Of a stretch of 64,000 bases of DNA, positions 24,401-34,299 are shown piece by piece. How positions within the stretch are numbered: the first letter of the stretch is position 1; each line of letters starts with the position of its first letter. The translations under genes and the position numbers were made by a program. The stretch is taken from assembly GCA_040954595.2 (NCBI GenBank), contig CM082576.2, forward strand, positions 17,050,001 to 17,114,000, in the 5' to 3' direction. The notes beneath the pieces were generated by a model. The model worked only from the letters and a program-made list of their open reading frames with translations, was not told the origin of the DNA and ran no database searches. Source of the stretch: Balanoglossus misakiensis. Lineage: Eukaryota > Hemichordata.

Positions 24401-24696
24401 ACCTGCCAGATCTCTGATAATGCTATAACTTTGATTTTTGATTCATCAAGTGACTCATAAAACAGTTTAAAGTCATGAAAATTTCGACTGAGGGACCGAA
24501 TATTACAATGAGATATAGAGAATGTAGAAATAGGTGTATTACTAACCAAGTTGCAGAACTCAGAGTAAGAATATGAATTACATTTCCTATAACAATCAGA
24601 GTTTAACAATTGTTCCGCTTCTACAGAAGTCATTGAAACACAATAAATCCACAGATTCAGAAAAATAAAAATAGTGAACGACTCTATCAACATTTG
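21487..24696 (-). mobile_element. Near full-length CR1/Jockey-group LINE (EN + RT)
   Basis: Read on the minus strand. The apurinic-like endonuclease (24693-23620) has S-H-C-N-I-R-S-L, L-S-E-I-W, G-G-G-V-G-A-Y, G-D-F-N-V-N and a terminal D-H-L-P-I motif. A single in-frame stop near 23615 precedes the RT (23526-22636), with N-Y-R-P-V-S-V-L-P, Y-G-F-R-E-N-Y-S-T and a D-L-K-K-A-F-D-T-V-N-H palm. One frameshift near 22650 leads into 22660-21782, with G-V-P-Q-G and the catalytic F-A-D-D, then Y-I-G-V-E-I-D. The 3' tail is a (TTGA)n run (21487-21506 on the plus strand). Only two disabling changes were seen. It is inserted in repeat R; the uninterrupted site is visible around 11480. Confidence 0.9.
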
Positions 24697-24769
24697 TGGT
24701 TAAACTTTATATAAGTTCAACTAACACTCTCGAAAAAAACCTCCAGATTCTAAAGTAACAAATAATATG

Positions 24770-24959
24770 ACAGAACCCCATGGCTCGATCGTGCAAGCAC
24801 GGCGTAACGGTAGTATTTGCATCGAGTGTCTGGTGGTGTATTCTTGCTGGCCCCCGCACGAGCGACAGCAAGTGCTGGGGGCAGCAAGAATACACCGCCA
24901 GCACGAGTGCAAATACTACCGGGACGTCGTGCTTGCACGATCGAGCCATGGGGTTCTGT
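24770..24959. repeat. Hairpin H1 beside YR element 1 (apex GAGCGACAGCAAG)
   Basis: A long imperfect palindrome with arms of about 90 nt. The outer arm runs ACAGAACCCCATGGCTCGAT to its inverse ending GGGGTTCTGT; the apex is CACGAGCGACAGCAAGTG. It is followed by TTATTATTACATATGTT, nearly the same sequence that follows hairpin H2. The left flank ends AATAATATGAC, similar to the AATATGAC that precedes the YR2 element. Confidence 0.85.
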
Positions 24960-25550
24960 TATTATTACATATGTTAATCCCGTTTTAGGAGAAATCATCG
25001 GAATCACTTAATGAAAAACGAAAGAAATGCGACCGCGGAATGATCTTGGTTGTTGAGTAATTTCGTGAACAGGCTACGATACGATAACATCATCAAATTT
25101 TCATTGGCTAATGTCTACCACACCCCCATTTTTGATTGGACAGTGTTGTTTACTTGTTTACGAGTCTTTGGCCAGGGTCATGTACTGTTCTGCGGAACAT
25201 CGCATCGCTTTCCACTCACTGCAAACTGAGGCGAGAGATGCCAGAGGGAATATAATGACAATATAAGATATATATAGTGAACTTCGGAAATTTTTAATCA
25301 ACAAACAATGTCCCTAAAACATGAATTCTGAAAAAATGTCATAAATAATCAACAAGGCACCGTCTTTCGGTCGCGTGAATAACAACGATCGTGACCTCTC
25401 CCAGCAGTCTGCCAAAAACACGAAACACTGAACAAATACAAACACCAAACGATGGAACACCAAAACGTTTTAAACATGACGATTTAAACAGTCATTGGCA
25501 AGCAAAAAGTTTCAAAGTATATAAAAATGTCAACACACGGAAGTGTCCGT
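24960..25550. other. YR element 1, sequence between hairpin and gene
   Basis: About 590 bp without a coding frame, lying between hairpin H1 and the 3' end of the YR1 gene. It begins with TTATTATTACATATG, a probable terminal motif of the YR element. Confidence 0.5.
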
Positions 25551-26488
25551 TTATTCATCGTCCGAATCGTACAAAACCATGGGACGTCGTCTCTTGGCAG
25601 CGGGCGCGTCGATGGAGCGCGATGCGGCTGTGGCTGTGCTGGTATTCCCTGCTACGTTGAAATTAAAATTAAATGTCCCGCCAGTGATGGTAGCGTTGGC
25701 GAACATACCAGCGACAGCACTACTGCTTGCCTGTTGGGAAGATAGAATGGGGACATCGACAGGTACTACAGCGCAATCGCGATTCTGAGATGTTTTGGGC
25801 TCGTACTGGGATTGAGCACCGGTTAAAATGTGTATTTGCTTCTGTTGATTGTCAGAGGCGACCGCGTACCTGTTCAAACTGTTTCGGTCTTGTGGCCGCT
25901 TAACTGAACTACGGTATTCGGTGGAACGCCTGCGTGTAGTAGCCAAGTTATGGATGTTTTTCTGGCACTGTGGTTTGGCGGCCAGTGCCTCTCTGCTTTT
26001 TTGAATTGATCGTCACGTATGACACTCTGTGGGTACTGCATTTCACGGAAATGTCTATCGATGGTTTTCTGATAACTCGATAATGAATCTGGCTCATATT
26101 CCATTCCGTTTTTCATGCGTACCGACCAGAAGAACGACGTGAGTAGATTATCAAGCTCACCGGGTGGTATTTCGTGAATTGGTCGCCTTTCCTCGGTCAT
26201 GTTGATTTTCCATTCGTGTGATTCTTTACGAATCACACAGACCCAACTCCACCGGTCTTTCGCTGTTGCCAGCGCGTACTGACCTTTGAGCAGCTTCCCC
26301 GCCTCCTCAAACTGATGGTAGGACAGAACCAGGGGACCGAGGGTATTGATCAGCTTGCTGGTCTCCCACAAGGTCCCCCGGCTGCTGTCTCCTTCCAAGT
26401 CTTGGATCAGGGCTCTGCAACGGTCTTCACGCGCTGCTTTCATTAACTGCCAGGCACCCTGGGATGTTCCATTTTTCTGTGGATTCAT
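25551..26488 (-). pseudogene. YR1: retrotransposon ORF3 N-domain joined to a deleted tyrosine recombinase
   Basis: The minus-strand frame begins 40 bp after the integrase-PHD stop. Residues ~1-80 resemble the start of the TatD ORF at 43.9 kb: shared G-Q-Y-A/T-x-A and R-W-x-W...R-K spacing. Residues ~85-160 switch to the DUF3504/KIAA1958-like fold (E-I-P-P-G-E-L-D, Y-E-P-D-S-L-S-S-Y-Q-K). About 200 residues present in YR2 and YR3 are then missing. The remaining catalytic blocks are H-S-A-R-K, L-S-G-H-K and, after a frame change at about 25900, S-L-N-R-Y-A-V. The end carries G-M-F-A-N-A-T-I-T-G-G-T-F-N-F-N, a basic patch and D-S-D-D-E. The first catalytic Arg is gone, so it is inactive. Confidence 0.75.
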
Positions 26489-26527
26489 AATCTCTAAAGG
26501 ACAGATAAGAAAAACAGGTTAGTAATA

Positions 26528-27826
26528 TTACTGACAGGCTAAGCAGGTGTAGTGCCTGATGCACCTAGCCTCCCTCGGAGTTAGCCCAACACATTGCCCA
26601 TGGTACCACTCATAGCATTTGTCACACTGTATCATAAACTCACCCCGGTAAGGCCCCCTGCATATGCAGTGAAGTGTGGTGGATGCTACAGGTGCATTGG
26701 TCCCCTCCAGTTCGTGCAACCTAACACTATGTAAAAATCTGCCTATCCAGGGTGGGACATCTTTACTCCTACACAACTTTAGCCTGTCATGATTCACTGT
26801 GACGATGGACCGGGGCATCTTAACCTTGTACAAGTATGGGGTCAGCCTTCTAATCACCCCCGGCCCTTTCCAACGCATGGCTGGCTCAATTTTTGGCTTT
26901 TGCCTTTAACTGCTGCTGATTGGAGGACATGTATACGACATCCCCTACATCATTGGAGTGCATAATCACTCGCAGATCATAATCCTTCTTCATCCGCAAC
27001 TGACTGGATTTCAGGTTCGATCGGGCAACTTCGTGAGCTTGATGGAATGGCTGACTGCAGATCTGACGAACTGCTCACTACTCTCTGCCTCAGTAGACGG
27101 GGTTCTGAAAATCAAGTCAGCTGGCTGATTGATTTCACGACCTAACATGAGCATGTTTGGAGTAAATCCCATCTGCCTATTCACGCAAGACCTTATTGCT
27201 CCCGCAATCTGGGGTAGATACGCATCCCAGTCAGTCTGAGACTTACTCACATACATGTAACACCTGATGGCGTCCATGACCACTCGGTTGTATCGTTCCA
27301 CTTGACCATTAGCGGATGGCTTGTATGGTGTTGTGCGAGCTTTATGGATGCGTAAAACCTCGCAGATCGCAGCGAACAGTTTGCTCTCAAAATTAGGCCC
27401 CTGATCGGTGAATACCTCAAAAGGATAACAAAAATGTGAGAAGAATCCGTTGACTGCCGCCTGTGCTGTCACTTCAGCTGTTTAAGACTAGGAGCGGAAC
27501 GCATTCAACCCACTTGCTAAATTGGTCAACCATCATGAGGATATACTCATTCCCCCTGCTCGTCCGAGGCAAAGGTCCCAGGAAATCCAGATGTACTCTT
27601 TCCATGGGGCACCCCGCATGGTAGCGTGTCATTTGGTATCTGGCATGACGTGTTGGCTTCTTGCTGCTATTGCACACATTACAAGAATTTATGAAATTGG
27701 TGATGTCACTGGTCATGCCATAAAATAAGTACTTTCCTTGGACAATTGCCATCATCCTAGTAATACCCTGATGTCCCGCAGCTGGGATTTTATGGTTTAA
27801 TTCCATAACTTCCGTGCGCAGCGACA
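26528..27826 (-). pseudogene. Gypsy-type integrase with C-terminal PHD finger
   Basis: The integrase core lies in two frames (27806-27474, 27472-27011): a zinc-binding-like C-N-V-C-N segment, then the catalytic triad blocks H-L-D-F-L-G-P-L, F-T-D-Q-G-P-N-F and G-Q-V-E-R-Y-N-R. A third frame (26878-26528) has the SH3-like end W-K-G-P-G...L-T-P-Y-L-Y-K-V-K...H-D-R-L-K-L, then a complete C4HC3 PHD finger (C-I-C, C-D-K-C, W-Y-H, C, C-L-A-C). A PHD at the integrase tail suggests targeting to modified histones; that role is inferred. Frameshifts near 27473 and stops around 26890 make it inactive. It belongs to the retrotransposon continuing at 28480-34295. Confidence 0.85.
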
Positions 27827-27827
27827 G

Positions 27828-28292
27828 TGTTTATGTTAAGGTCGGGGAACATCAGGTAAATTGCCGGGGAACTCAGGTTACATATTGACCCTATACACCG
27901 CCCCCCCCCTCCCCCCCCCCCCGCCGGCTTACGACTGAATGACTATATATCCATTATAACATACATGTGTATTTTCCACATCATAATGCATAACACACGC
28001 GAATATTGAAATGACAACCAACATAACTACCATGGTCTGGTAGCCATATGTTTTGATTCATGAAAATGGATTAACCCTTTCAAGCCTGGCTTTCTTGGAA
28101 TGTATCCGAATTTCTCCTATATTGAGACATTTGATTACTTTGTGAATGGCGCCCTCTGTGTCAAGAGGTGGGAGGTGGGTAGCCTCGTTTTGGAAAAAAG
28201 ACGCCATCTTGTTTTGGTGTGATTGTCGATGTCGAGCATGGTCTGATGTGAATAAAGAGTCCATTGAAATACAGTTGTGTGTCGACGTTTCA
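27828..28292 (+). mobile_element. Plus-strand LTR (5' LTR of a second retrotransposon)
   Basis: Starts TGTTTATG directly where the minus-strand integrase frame stops, and ends TTTCA one base before a primer-binding-like TGGTGGCAGCGG at 28294. It contains AATAAA about 40 bp from its right end, as expected for an LTR poly(A) signal, and a long C-run at 27900-27922. At 465 bp it suits a Gypsy LTR. There is no matching 3' LTR, so only the 5' end of this element remains. Confidence 0.6.
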
Positions 28293-28293
28293 A

Positions 28294-28480
28294 TGGTGGC
28301 AGCGGTGTAAACAATGGCCAAAAAAGTAGAATATTTCACCGGGGAGGAGAGAGGAGAACTGGAACCTTGGTTGGATAGATTCGATGCTATCATTGAGGCA
28401 GAAGGTAAAGAGAACAAAGCTGCAGCAATAATACGCACGTGTTTGAAAGGAGATGCAGCGACCGTAATCCAATTGCTGTC
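28294..28480 (+). pseudogene. PBS and N-terminal gag fragment after the plus-strand LTR
   Basis: After the primer-binding-like site, an ATG at 28314 opens a frame: K-K-V-E-Y-F-T-G-E-E-R-G-E-L, W-L-D-R-F-D-A-I, then I-I-R-T-C-L-K-G-D-A-A. This resembles the start of retrotransposon gag proteins. Homology ends about 28460-28480, where the oppositely oriented pre-RT region of the first retrotransposon begins. The open frame continues to 28619, but only by reading that region on the wrong strand. Confidence 0.55.
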
Positions 28481-28883
28481 GGTAGATGGGTGCCGCATCT
28501 TCGGTGTTGATGGAGTGTTCCAATGTTGTGAAACTTCTGAGATCGAATTCCGTCTTGGAGAACACGTCTTCATACCCACACAACAGTTCTTTAAGCCTAT
28601 GCCTCTCTCCCTCATTTAAATTGACGCATGACCTCTCATAAAGATCTTCTAAATGAGAGGGGATCTCCAATTCGTCGTCTGTCTGCTTCTGAACCTCCTC
28701 ACTCACGTCCTCATTCGGCAAAGATACTGCGCTTGCCTCCATGGCTTGGCCAATGGTTTTTCCTTTTCGTAATACCACCGGCTTGTCTGTCGCATTTACC
28801 ATACATACCTTTGGAGCGCAGCCCCCAGGGTGCAGGGTTCGCGGGATCATGACGTTCAACTCTCCCACCGGTTCTAATATGAC
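28480..28883 (-). pseudogene. Gypsy pol segment upstream of the RT
   Basis: The minus-strand frame reads V-I-L-E-P-V-G-E-L, I-P-R-T-L-H-P-G-G-C and R-K-G-K-T-I-G, then H-L-E-D-L-Y-E-R-S and Y-E-D-V-F-S-K-T-E-F-D-L, ending at the A-A-P-I-Y-R-Q box that immediately precedes the RT palm in Gypsy elements. The RT and RNase H that should follow are replaced by the plus-strand LTR/gag fragment. At 28883 the frame is cut by the YR2 element and continues in register at 31253. Confidence 0.8.
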
Positions 28884-28887
28884 ATGA

Positions 28888-28961
28888 GTGAGCCGGTGTA
28901 TCCTGCGGCAGTATTTTCGCGAGCGAAGCGAGTGAAAATACAGCAGGATACACCGGCTCAC
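28888..28961. repeat. Hairpin H2 at the end of YR2 (apex CGAGCGAAGCGAG)
   Basis: Arms GTGAGCCGGTGTATCCTG and inverse, with the loop region TTTTCGCGAGCGAAGCGAGTGA. It lies about 400 bp downstream of the YR2 stop codon. Only the downstream end of this element has a hairpin. Confidence 0.85.
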
Positions 28962-29357
28962 GAGTGAAAATAACATCCGTATCCCTCAAAGTGCCGCGAG
29001 GGGGCGTGCCGTTCTGTTATTATTGCATATGTTCCACAATTTAGCGAAATTCTCGGCCTGGTTAATAGCAGCGGATTAATACTATAGGCAAAACACTTGT
29101 GATCCGCCCCAAGTTACTTGGTCACGTTTCATTGGTTAAAATCCATCAGCGCTATTGATATGCAAATTTATAACAGGGTCACACACTTTCATTTATCGGC
29201 GAGTCAAACACAACACGAATACATGTAAATAAAGTTCGATAAACAATTTAATGCGAAGCTAAACTGAACAATAAATAACAACAAGTAATAAACGAACATT
29301 CCAAACTTATCAAATGGGCATTACATCTCGCCGAAATGAGCGAAACTACAGCTGCGT

Positions 29358-30886
29358 TCAATCTGAGTCATCGGAGTCAGGGAAAATAATACGTCGACGT
29401 TTAGGGATAAGTGACTTGTTGACATTAAAGCTAAAATTGAAAGTTCCGCCAAAAATCTGAGCATTGGCAAACATACCGTGCACTTGAGGGGTGTTATTTA
29501 AAGCACTCACGTTGTTTGTAAGGACGGAAACATTAGATTGACTCGATACAATATTATTGGTATCGGTTGACGTCTTGTCGGCGATGGTTTTGTCAACATC
29601 GGTGGCACTTGAAGACGGTCGCGGATCGAAACTTTTCTTTGCGCCGCTCAGGATCTCGCTCATCTGTCGCTGTTGGAATTGATTGGCCACTGCGTATCTA
29701 TTTAGGCTTGATACATTCTTATGACCACTCAGTTGTGCTGTTGTATTTGGTGGGACTCCAGCGTCGAGGAGACGTTGAACACAGGCCTTTCTAGCGCTGT
29801 GGTTACTTAACTTTCCGGTCAGTCCCGCTGCTTTCGACATCGTTTTCATCAGGGATCGGAGTTTATTTATGCCCATTCGTTGATTTCTAAACCATATACT
29901 GTTGTTAACAGTGCAGGGAACGTACTCGATTCCAAGATAGAAAGGTGCGGAAGTGGTATTCATTTTCTGGGGTCGTCGCGAAGCAAAGTTCTTGTACACG
30001 CTGACAGCACATGTCTAGGAGAGGAAGGGGTGGCATAGGCTTTCGGAGCGAAACTTCGTGTATTGCCTGGTTCACCTCGCCGGGTTTTTGTGAGTCTTTC
30101 ATTATACACGATATATTCGCCGTTCTCATCTTCCTGCAAAGTCACGTCTCCCCATTCCATTTCATGATGTTCATCGCTGCCGCGAAGACCGAAAAGCTCA
30201 GTGTTGTTGAGCCAGATAGTATTCAACAACGCGACCGCCGAATGAACACCGAGCTGACCCGCTTTCAGTAGCGCCGTTTCATGTTCCGCGGACACCGGCT
30301 CTGCTTTGTTTGGCAAGTTGCCCTTTCCGGCGTCTTTTAGTTGTTTACGTTTTGCTGCTAAGGCACGACGACTTGATGCGAACTCTTCGTCCCGAATTAT
30401 GCTCTTGCCGTAGTTGTTATCACGCAGCCACCTGTCGATTAATTTTTGGTAGCTGGAAATCGAGTCCGGCTCATACTCTTCCCCGTTCTTTTTTCGAACG
30501 CCGATAAAAAAACGTGCAAGAAGGGGATCGAGGTCAGAAGGCGGTATTTCCATCAAACCCCGACTTTCTGTTGTCATGGTCGCCTTCCATTCTTCAAATA
30601 CCGCAACTTCTCTTTTCGTTTTCAACACGGTGTTTTTGTTTTTGTGGTCTCCGACGAAAGCATTGACGCCCTCCGATGTAAAATCGACGAATCTCGGTCT
30701 TGCGCTCGCGCTCGATGTTGTCGGCAGGGACGACCCTGGGCTAGAAATATTCATATTTTTCTCCACCGTACTTGCCGAGGCTGATAAATCATGGCTCGTT
30801 TCACTTGTCTCGTCTGGATAATAGAATTCGGTCCCTAAACTTTCAACATATATGCAGTTTGTCCAGTCGTAATACTGTTCATCCAT
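29358..30886 (-). CDS. YR2 recombinase (DUF3504/KIAA1958-like), one frameshift
   Basis: A Crypton-like tyrosine recombinase that should cut and rejoin DNA through a Tyr nucleophile. The likely start is the ATG at 30886-30884 (M-D-E-Q-Y-Y-D-W). An acidic, Ser-rich N-terminus leads into the core-binding domain (E-I-P-P-S-D-L-D, Y-E-P-D-S-I-S-S-Y-Q-K) and the catalytic domain. Visible catalytic residues are Arg in G-L-R-G-S-D-E, His and Arg in N-H-S-A-R-K, His in L-S-G-H-K and Tyr in S-L-N-R-Y-A-V. The C-terminus carries G-M-F-A-N-A-Q-I-F-G-G-T-F-N-F-S, basic K-R-R-R and an acidic end. One indel near 30010 splits it (30886-29960, then 29999-29358); otherwise it is complete. Confidence 0.85.
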
Positions 30887-31351
30887 GGAATAGAAAGGTT
30901 CGTCACAGCAGCAGACGACAATATTTACAAACAAAAAAATAGTTCCGACACAGGTCGTCTTTGTTTTTACTAATTTGCATATCAGCTGTAAAAATACCAC
31001 ATTGTCGCGTGCACAACTAAACAACAATAAGCTTTTTGCGATGTAAAATAAAACCTTTTGCAAATTGGAGGTATATAAAAACTACAAATGATTATGAAAC
31101 ACATGGTGATAAACTTTAAGAGATAAGATCGATTGTGTAGGAAATTGGGGATCTTATTTTATGTTAGTTGCTCATTTGCATATGAGCTCGCAAAAATACC
31201 AGAATTATTATTGCACGGCCCGCTTGGAATACTGTAGTACATATGCAATAACACGTAGTCCTGCATATCTCCGTGTAAATTACATGGTACGCGGACCACA
31301 GAATTTGGTGGAATCGTCGTTCGTCTGCTCACAGACAATCTCGCAATCCGG

Positions 31352-31949
31352 TAGTCTCGGTTACCCGGACTCTCTTACTCTTTCTCTCGTCTCTAGAGGG
31401 CGCTGTGCGAGAAAGAGAGTCTGGGATCACTGCACGTTAAATTTTCCGCGAACCGGAAGCATCTTTTAGTAATCGAGCGGTGCACCATGGACCCAATAAC
31501 AAATCGCAGGGAATAGAGGAATGAATCGTGTTGTTGTTGTTGTTGGTGATAAAAACAGTTTTAAAAAATTAATTTGTCATTTCCTGCTACCGAAATCGTG
31601 GAAAACACGGCCTAGGTCGCCCAACGTCACTCGTGGAAAACATGACCTAGGTCGGCCAACGTCACTACGAGTGACGTTGGGCGACCTAGGCCGTGTTTTC
31701 CACGATTTCGGTAGCAGGAAATGACAAATTAATTTTTTAAAACTGTTTTTATCACCAACAACAACAACAACACGATTCATTCCTCTATTCCCTGCGATTT
31801 GTTATTGGGTCCATGGTGCACCGCTCGATTACTAAAAGATGCTTCCGGTTCGCGGAAAATTTAACGTGCAGTGATCCCAGACTCTCTTTCTCGCACAGCG
31901 CCCTCTGGAGACGAGAGAAAGAGTAAGAGAGTCTGGGTAACCGAGACTA
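31352..31949. mobile_element. Palindromic Mutator-like MITE
   Basis: A 598-bp near-perfect palindrome: arms of roughly 270 bp from TAGTCTCGGTTACCCGGACT to its inverse, with a short centre near 31630-31670. A perfect 9-bp target duplication, GCAATCCGG, lies at 31343-31351 and 31950-31958. Termini match the MITE at 5467-5893, so both belong to one family with 9-10 bp duplications. Overlapping open frames on both strands (31521-31724, 31577-31780) simply mirror the palindrome. It interrupts the Gypsy pol region just after the protease. Confidence 0.9.
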
Positions 31950-31971
31950 GCAATCCGGTGGAGGACCGTCT

Positions 31972-32367
31972 TCATCCCCAAAGGTCATCAGCACTTCTTC
32001 GTTGTTGACACGGGAGGATATTTTCTAACCAGTCTAGATGAACCCCATGCAATTTGAGAAAGTCTACCCCAAGAAGCATCTCGTCCCCAATGGGGGCCAC
32101 ATAGACTTGTTCTCTGAAAACCGTTTTTCCCAGCTGCACCGCCACTGGTCCCACAATCGTTCCCCTCATCTTCAGGTCTCTGCCCGCCGTTTGCAATGTT
32201 ACTGTTTTCAGGGCAGAGGGTTTGTCATGCAACTGGGAGTAAAGTTTATCAGAGATTATTGTTACCTCAGAAGCAGTGTCAATCACAGCCTGCGTTCTTG
32301 TGCCTTGCACCTTTATGGGTACACGGTACATTGAACCAGATCGCAACTGACAAATAGTTACCTGCAT
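31972..32367 (-). pseudogene. Retrotransposon aspartic protease
   Basis: The minus-strand frame contains A-V-I-D-T-A-S-E-V-T-I-I, where the catalytic D-T/S-G has become D-T-A; D-T-A occurs in some active retropepsins. It continues with a flap-like region and ends L-L-G-V-D-F-L-K, matching the hydrophobic second half of the retropepsin fold. It is followed after 31950 by the linker R-R-T-T-I-P-P-N-S-V-V-R-V-P-C (31351-31253), in another frame. It belongs to the minus-strand Gypsy element. Confidence 0.75.
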
Positions 32368-32559
32368 GCTCCTCAGGCTAATTGCAATTATCCTCCTGGG
32401 TACATAACTCCGCGTCGTCAGCGACTGGAACCGCCATCTCTTGCAAAATGATTGGTCCCCTGGAGGAACTCAATGATTGCACATTGGTTGGCGCGTTCGT
32501 CGGTGACAACCGAGGTAATGTGCCCTTTGTGGGTTGATTTTCGGTTTTGTGGGTCAACC

Positions 32560-33300
32560 CTAGGGTGGCGGGGTTGACCCTCTCCCGTTTAAAGGACTCT
32601 CGGCAATCTGGACGTTTTTCTTGATGGGTGATCTGTTTTATCGCTTCCGGGACACTCCCGTTTAAAATGCCCTTCCTTACCACATTGGAAACACATGCCT
32701 CCAGGGGAGGGCTGGCGTCTTTGGGAACGTGACATGGAGCGATCTCTCTCTGACAACATGTCGTCCAGTTTTGATGTGAGTGTGGACAACAATTGCTCTA
32801 AACGTGACAGTCGTTTCTCTACTACATCTTTGTTGTGGGATGGGGATGTGGTGGTCGCCCGCACTTTCACCTCATATTCAGAGTCTGAATCTGAATCCAT
32901 ATCTGGGCCGACCTGTCTCACTCTCCCCTTTGGTATGTCCATGGGTAAGCGAGTGAACTTTGACTTTATCCATGGCTTCCTTGGGTGCACTGAGGAGCGC
33001 GTACTGACCTGCCTTTCTATCGATATTACCCAGACAAAATTGTCGGATCACTTGTTGCTCGATGTACGCCGTCGGTAGGCCCACGTGCGCACGCGCCGCA
33101 AGCGTCCTAATTCGATTGGCCCATTTTTCTATGGGTTTGTCCGGATCTTGGTTTGTCTGGGGGAAACAGAGGCCCGCTGTTTGACGGCGCACATTGAAAT
33201 GCGCCGGCGCAGTTTGGGGGCGCACCCTGCTGATTTCGGACTGCTTACATACCTGCTGTTTGTACCAATTCTTGACACCCGAATCTTGCCTCTAATTTCA
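32560..33300 (-). pseudogene. Gag capsid-like and nucleocapsid region
   Basis: Frame 33225-32878 contains P-D-K-P-I-E-K-W-A-N-R-I-R-T-L-A and Q-V-I-R-Q-F-C-L-G-N-I-D-R-K-A, typical of the C-terminal capsid domain of Gypsy Gag. A frameshift near 32960 leads to 32990-32589, with a helical R-L-S-R-L-E-Q-L-L-S-T-L, a basic Ser-Arg stretch, and one CCHC knuckle, C-F-Q-C-G-K-E-G-H-F-K-R-E-C. Multiple frameshifts are present. Confidence 0.75.
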
Positions 33301-33308
33301 TCAAGAGA

Positions 33309-34295
33309 TCAGTATAGCTGGTTGACATATACAGGCGGTGCGGCGTTCATCCGCGGCTGGTGAAAGCTCTCGGGCGTAACCCGCACATCGTCCGTGTATG
33401 CCCCCATTGGTGGCAGTTGAAAAAGTGTGGGACGTGTCGTGCTTGTGGGTATTTGGTATTGGTTTGCTGGTGGGATTTGCTGTTGCTCCACATACACTAT
33501 TGGTGCCGTCTGTGGTGGTTGGTCTGCCCATTCGCTTGGGTGGTTAATAGGTAGATCACTTTGTGCGGTGGCCTCTCCAGAAAATACCATAGGTGGTGTT
33601 TGCTGGTTCCTCCCAACCATATGCGTTGTTGGAGGTGCTACGTTCGTCTGTATTACAGGTGGTGGCGTTCCCGCCGGTGGCGCAGCGTTCGCCTGTGCCG
33701 TTAATGATGGCAGCACTGGCTGATTAACCCGCAGCTCTGCAGTACTCACCTGTGGTGCATTTGGTGGCATTGGGTAAGGGGGCGTCCTGTAGTATGGTGT
33801 GTATGGATATCCGGGTTGTCACACTGCCGGTGCCATCGGTGGCTGATACTGGGGCTGATACGTTGGATAGTAACTGTATGGCCCAGGTGGGTACGTGGGG
33901 TAGCCTGCCATTGGGTACATGTAGCCTGATGGCGCTTGGGGGTAACCAGGTGGCATCGGAAGTGTTGGCGCAGGTGTTGACGGCGGTGCGTGCGGTTGTT
34001 GACCAGGATATACCGAATAAGATTGCCCATATGGCCCGCTTACATTCACAGACTGTGGCACTGGAGGCGTCAGCGATTGTCGGTACCAATAGTTACCAGG
34101 TGGCCCTCCACTGGGCATTTGCGAGACTGGTCGGGGTGCGCTCGAATGCGTGATGGTCCCTTGCGACACCGTTTGCGTGGCCGTGGATACGATCAACGCT
34201 TGTGTTGTAGGCTGTGTTGCGTTCGGGGCCGTTACTAATTGGCTGATTAACTGCACAGGTGCTGCCGTTGTAGCAGCTTGCGCGTTTGTGACGTC
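33309..34295 (-). pseudogene. Pro/Gln/Tyr-rich N-terminal Gag
   Basis: Low-complexity protein on the minus strand, rich in P, Q, Y, T and A (for example Y-P-T-Y-P-P-G-P-Y-S-Y-Y-P). A TGA at about 33819 separates two parts in the same frame. It ends at 34295, where a foldback element has cut the coding sequence; the same frame continues at 46211. The function is probably as a disordered Gag region. Confidence 0.65.
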
Positions 34296-34299
34296 TCCA

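Larger units (their letters stand above)
28884..31252 (-). mobile_element. YR2: tyrosine-recombinase transposon inserted in the Gypsy pol gene
   Basis: A 2369-bp element whose boundaries are set by the host reading frame: the Gypsy codons before 28883 and after 31253 join in frame once it and one copy of AC are removed. From the left it contains hairpin H2, the motif GTTATTATTGCATATG (about 29023), the YR gene on the minus strand, and the inverse motif CATATGCAATAAC at its right end. The AATATGAC at the insertion point pre-existed in the target. Short sequence sharing rather than a long target duplication fits integration by a tyrosine recombinase. Confidence 0.8.

Noticed and set aside
24770-24959. 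Hairpin H1 as a microRNA or structured RNA gene
   Set aside because: The arms are far too long for a pre-miRNA, and similar hairpins recur beside other YR elements, so it is better explained as part of a transposon.
31521-31780. Two overlapping open frames on opposite strands starting with the same residues
   Set aside because: They are mirror images produced by the palindromic MITE and have no protein features beyond that.
33427-34153. Plus-strand frames rich in Trp, Cys and Val through the gag region
   Set aside because: They are antisense shadows of the Pro/Gln/Tyr-rich Gag; the composition is what reverse-complemented Pro/Gln/Tyr codons give.
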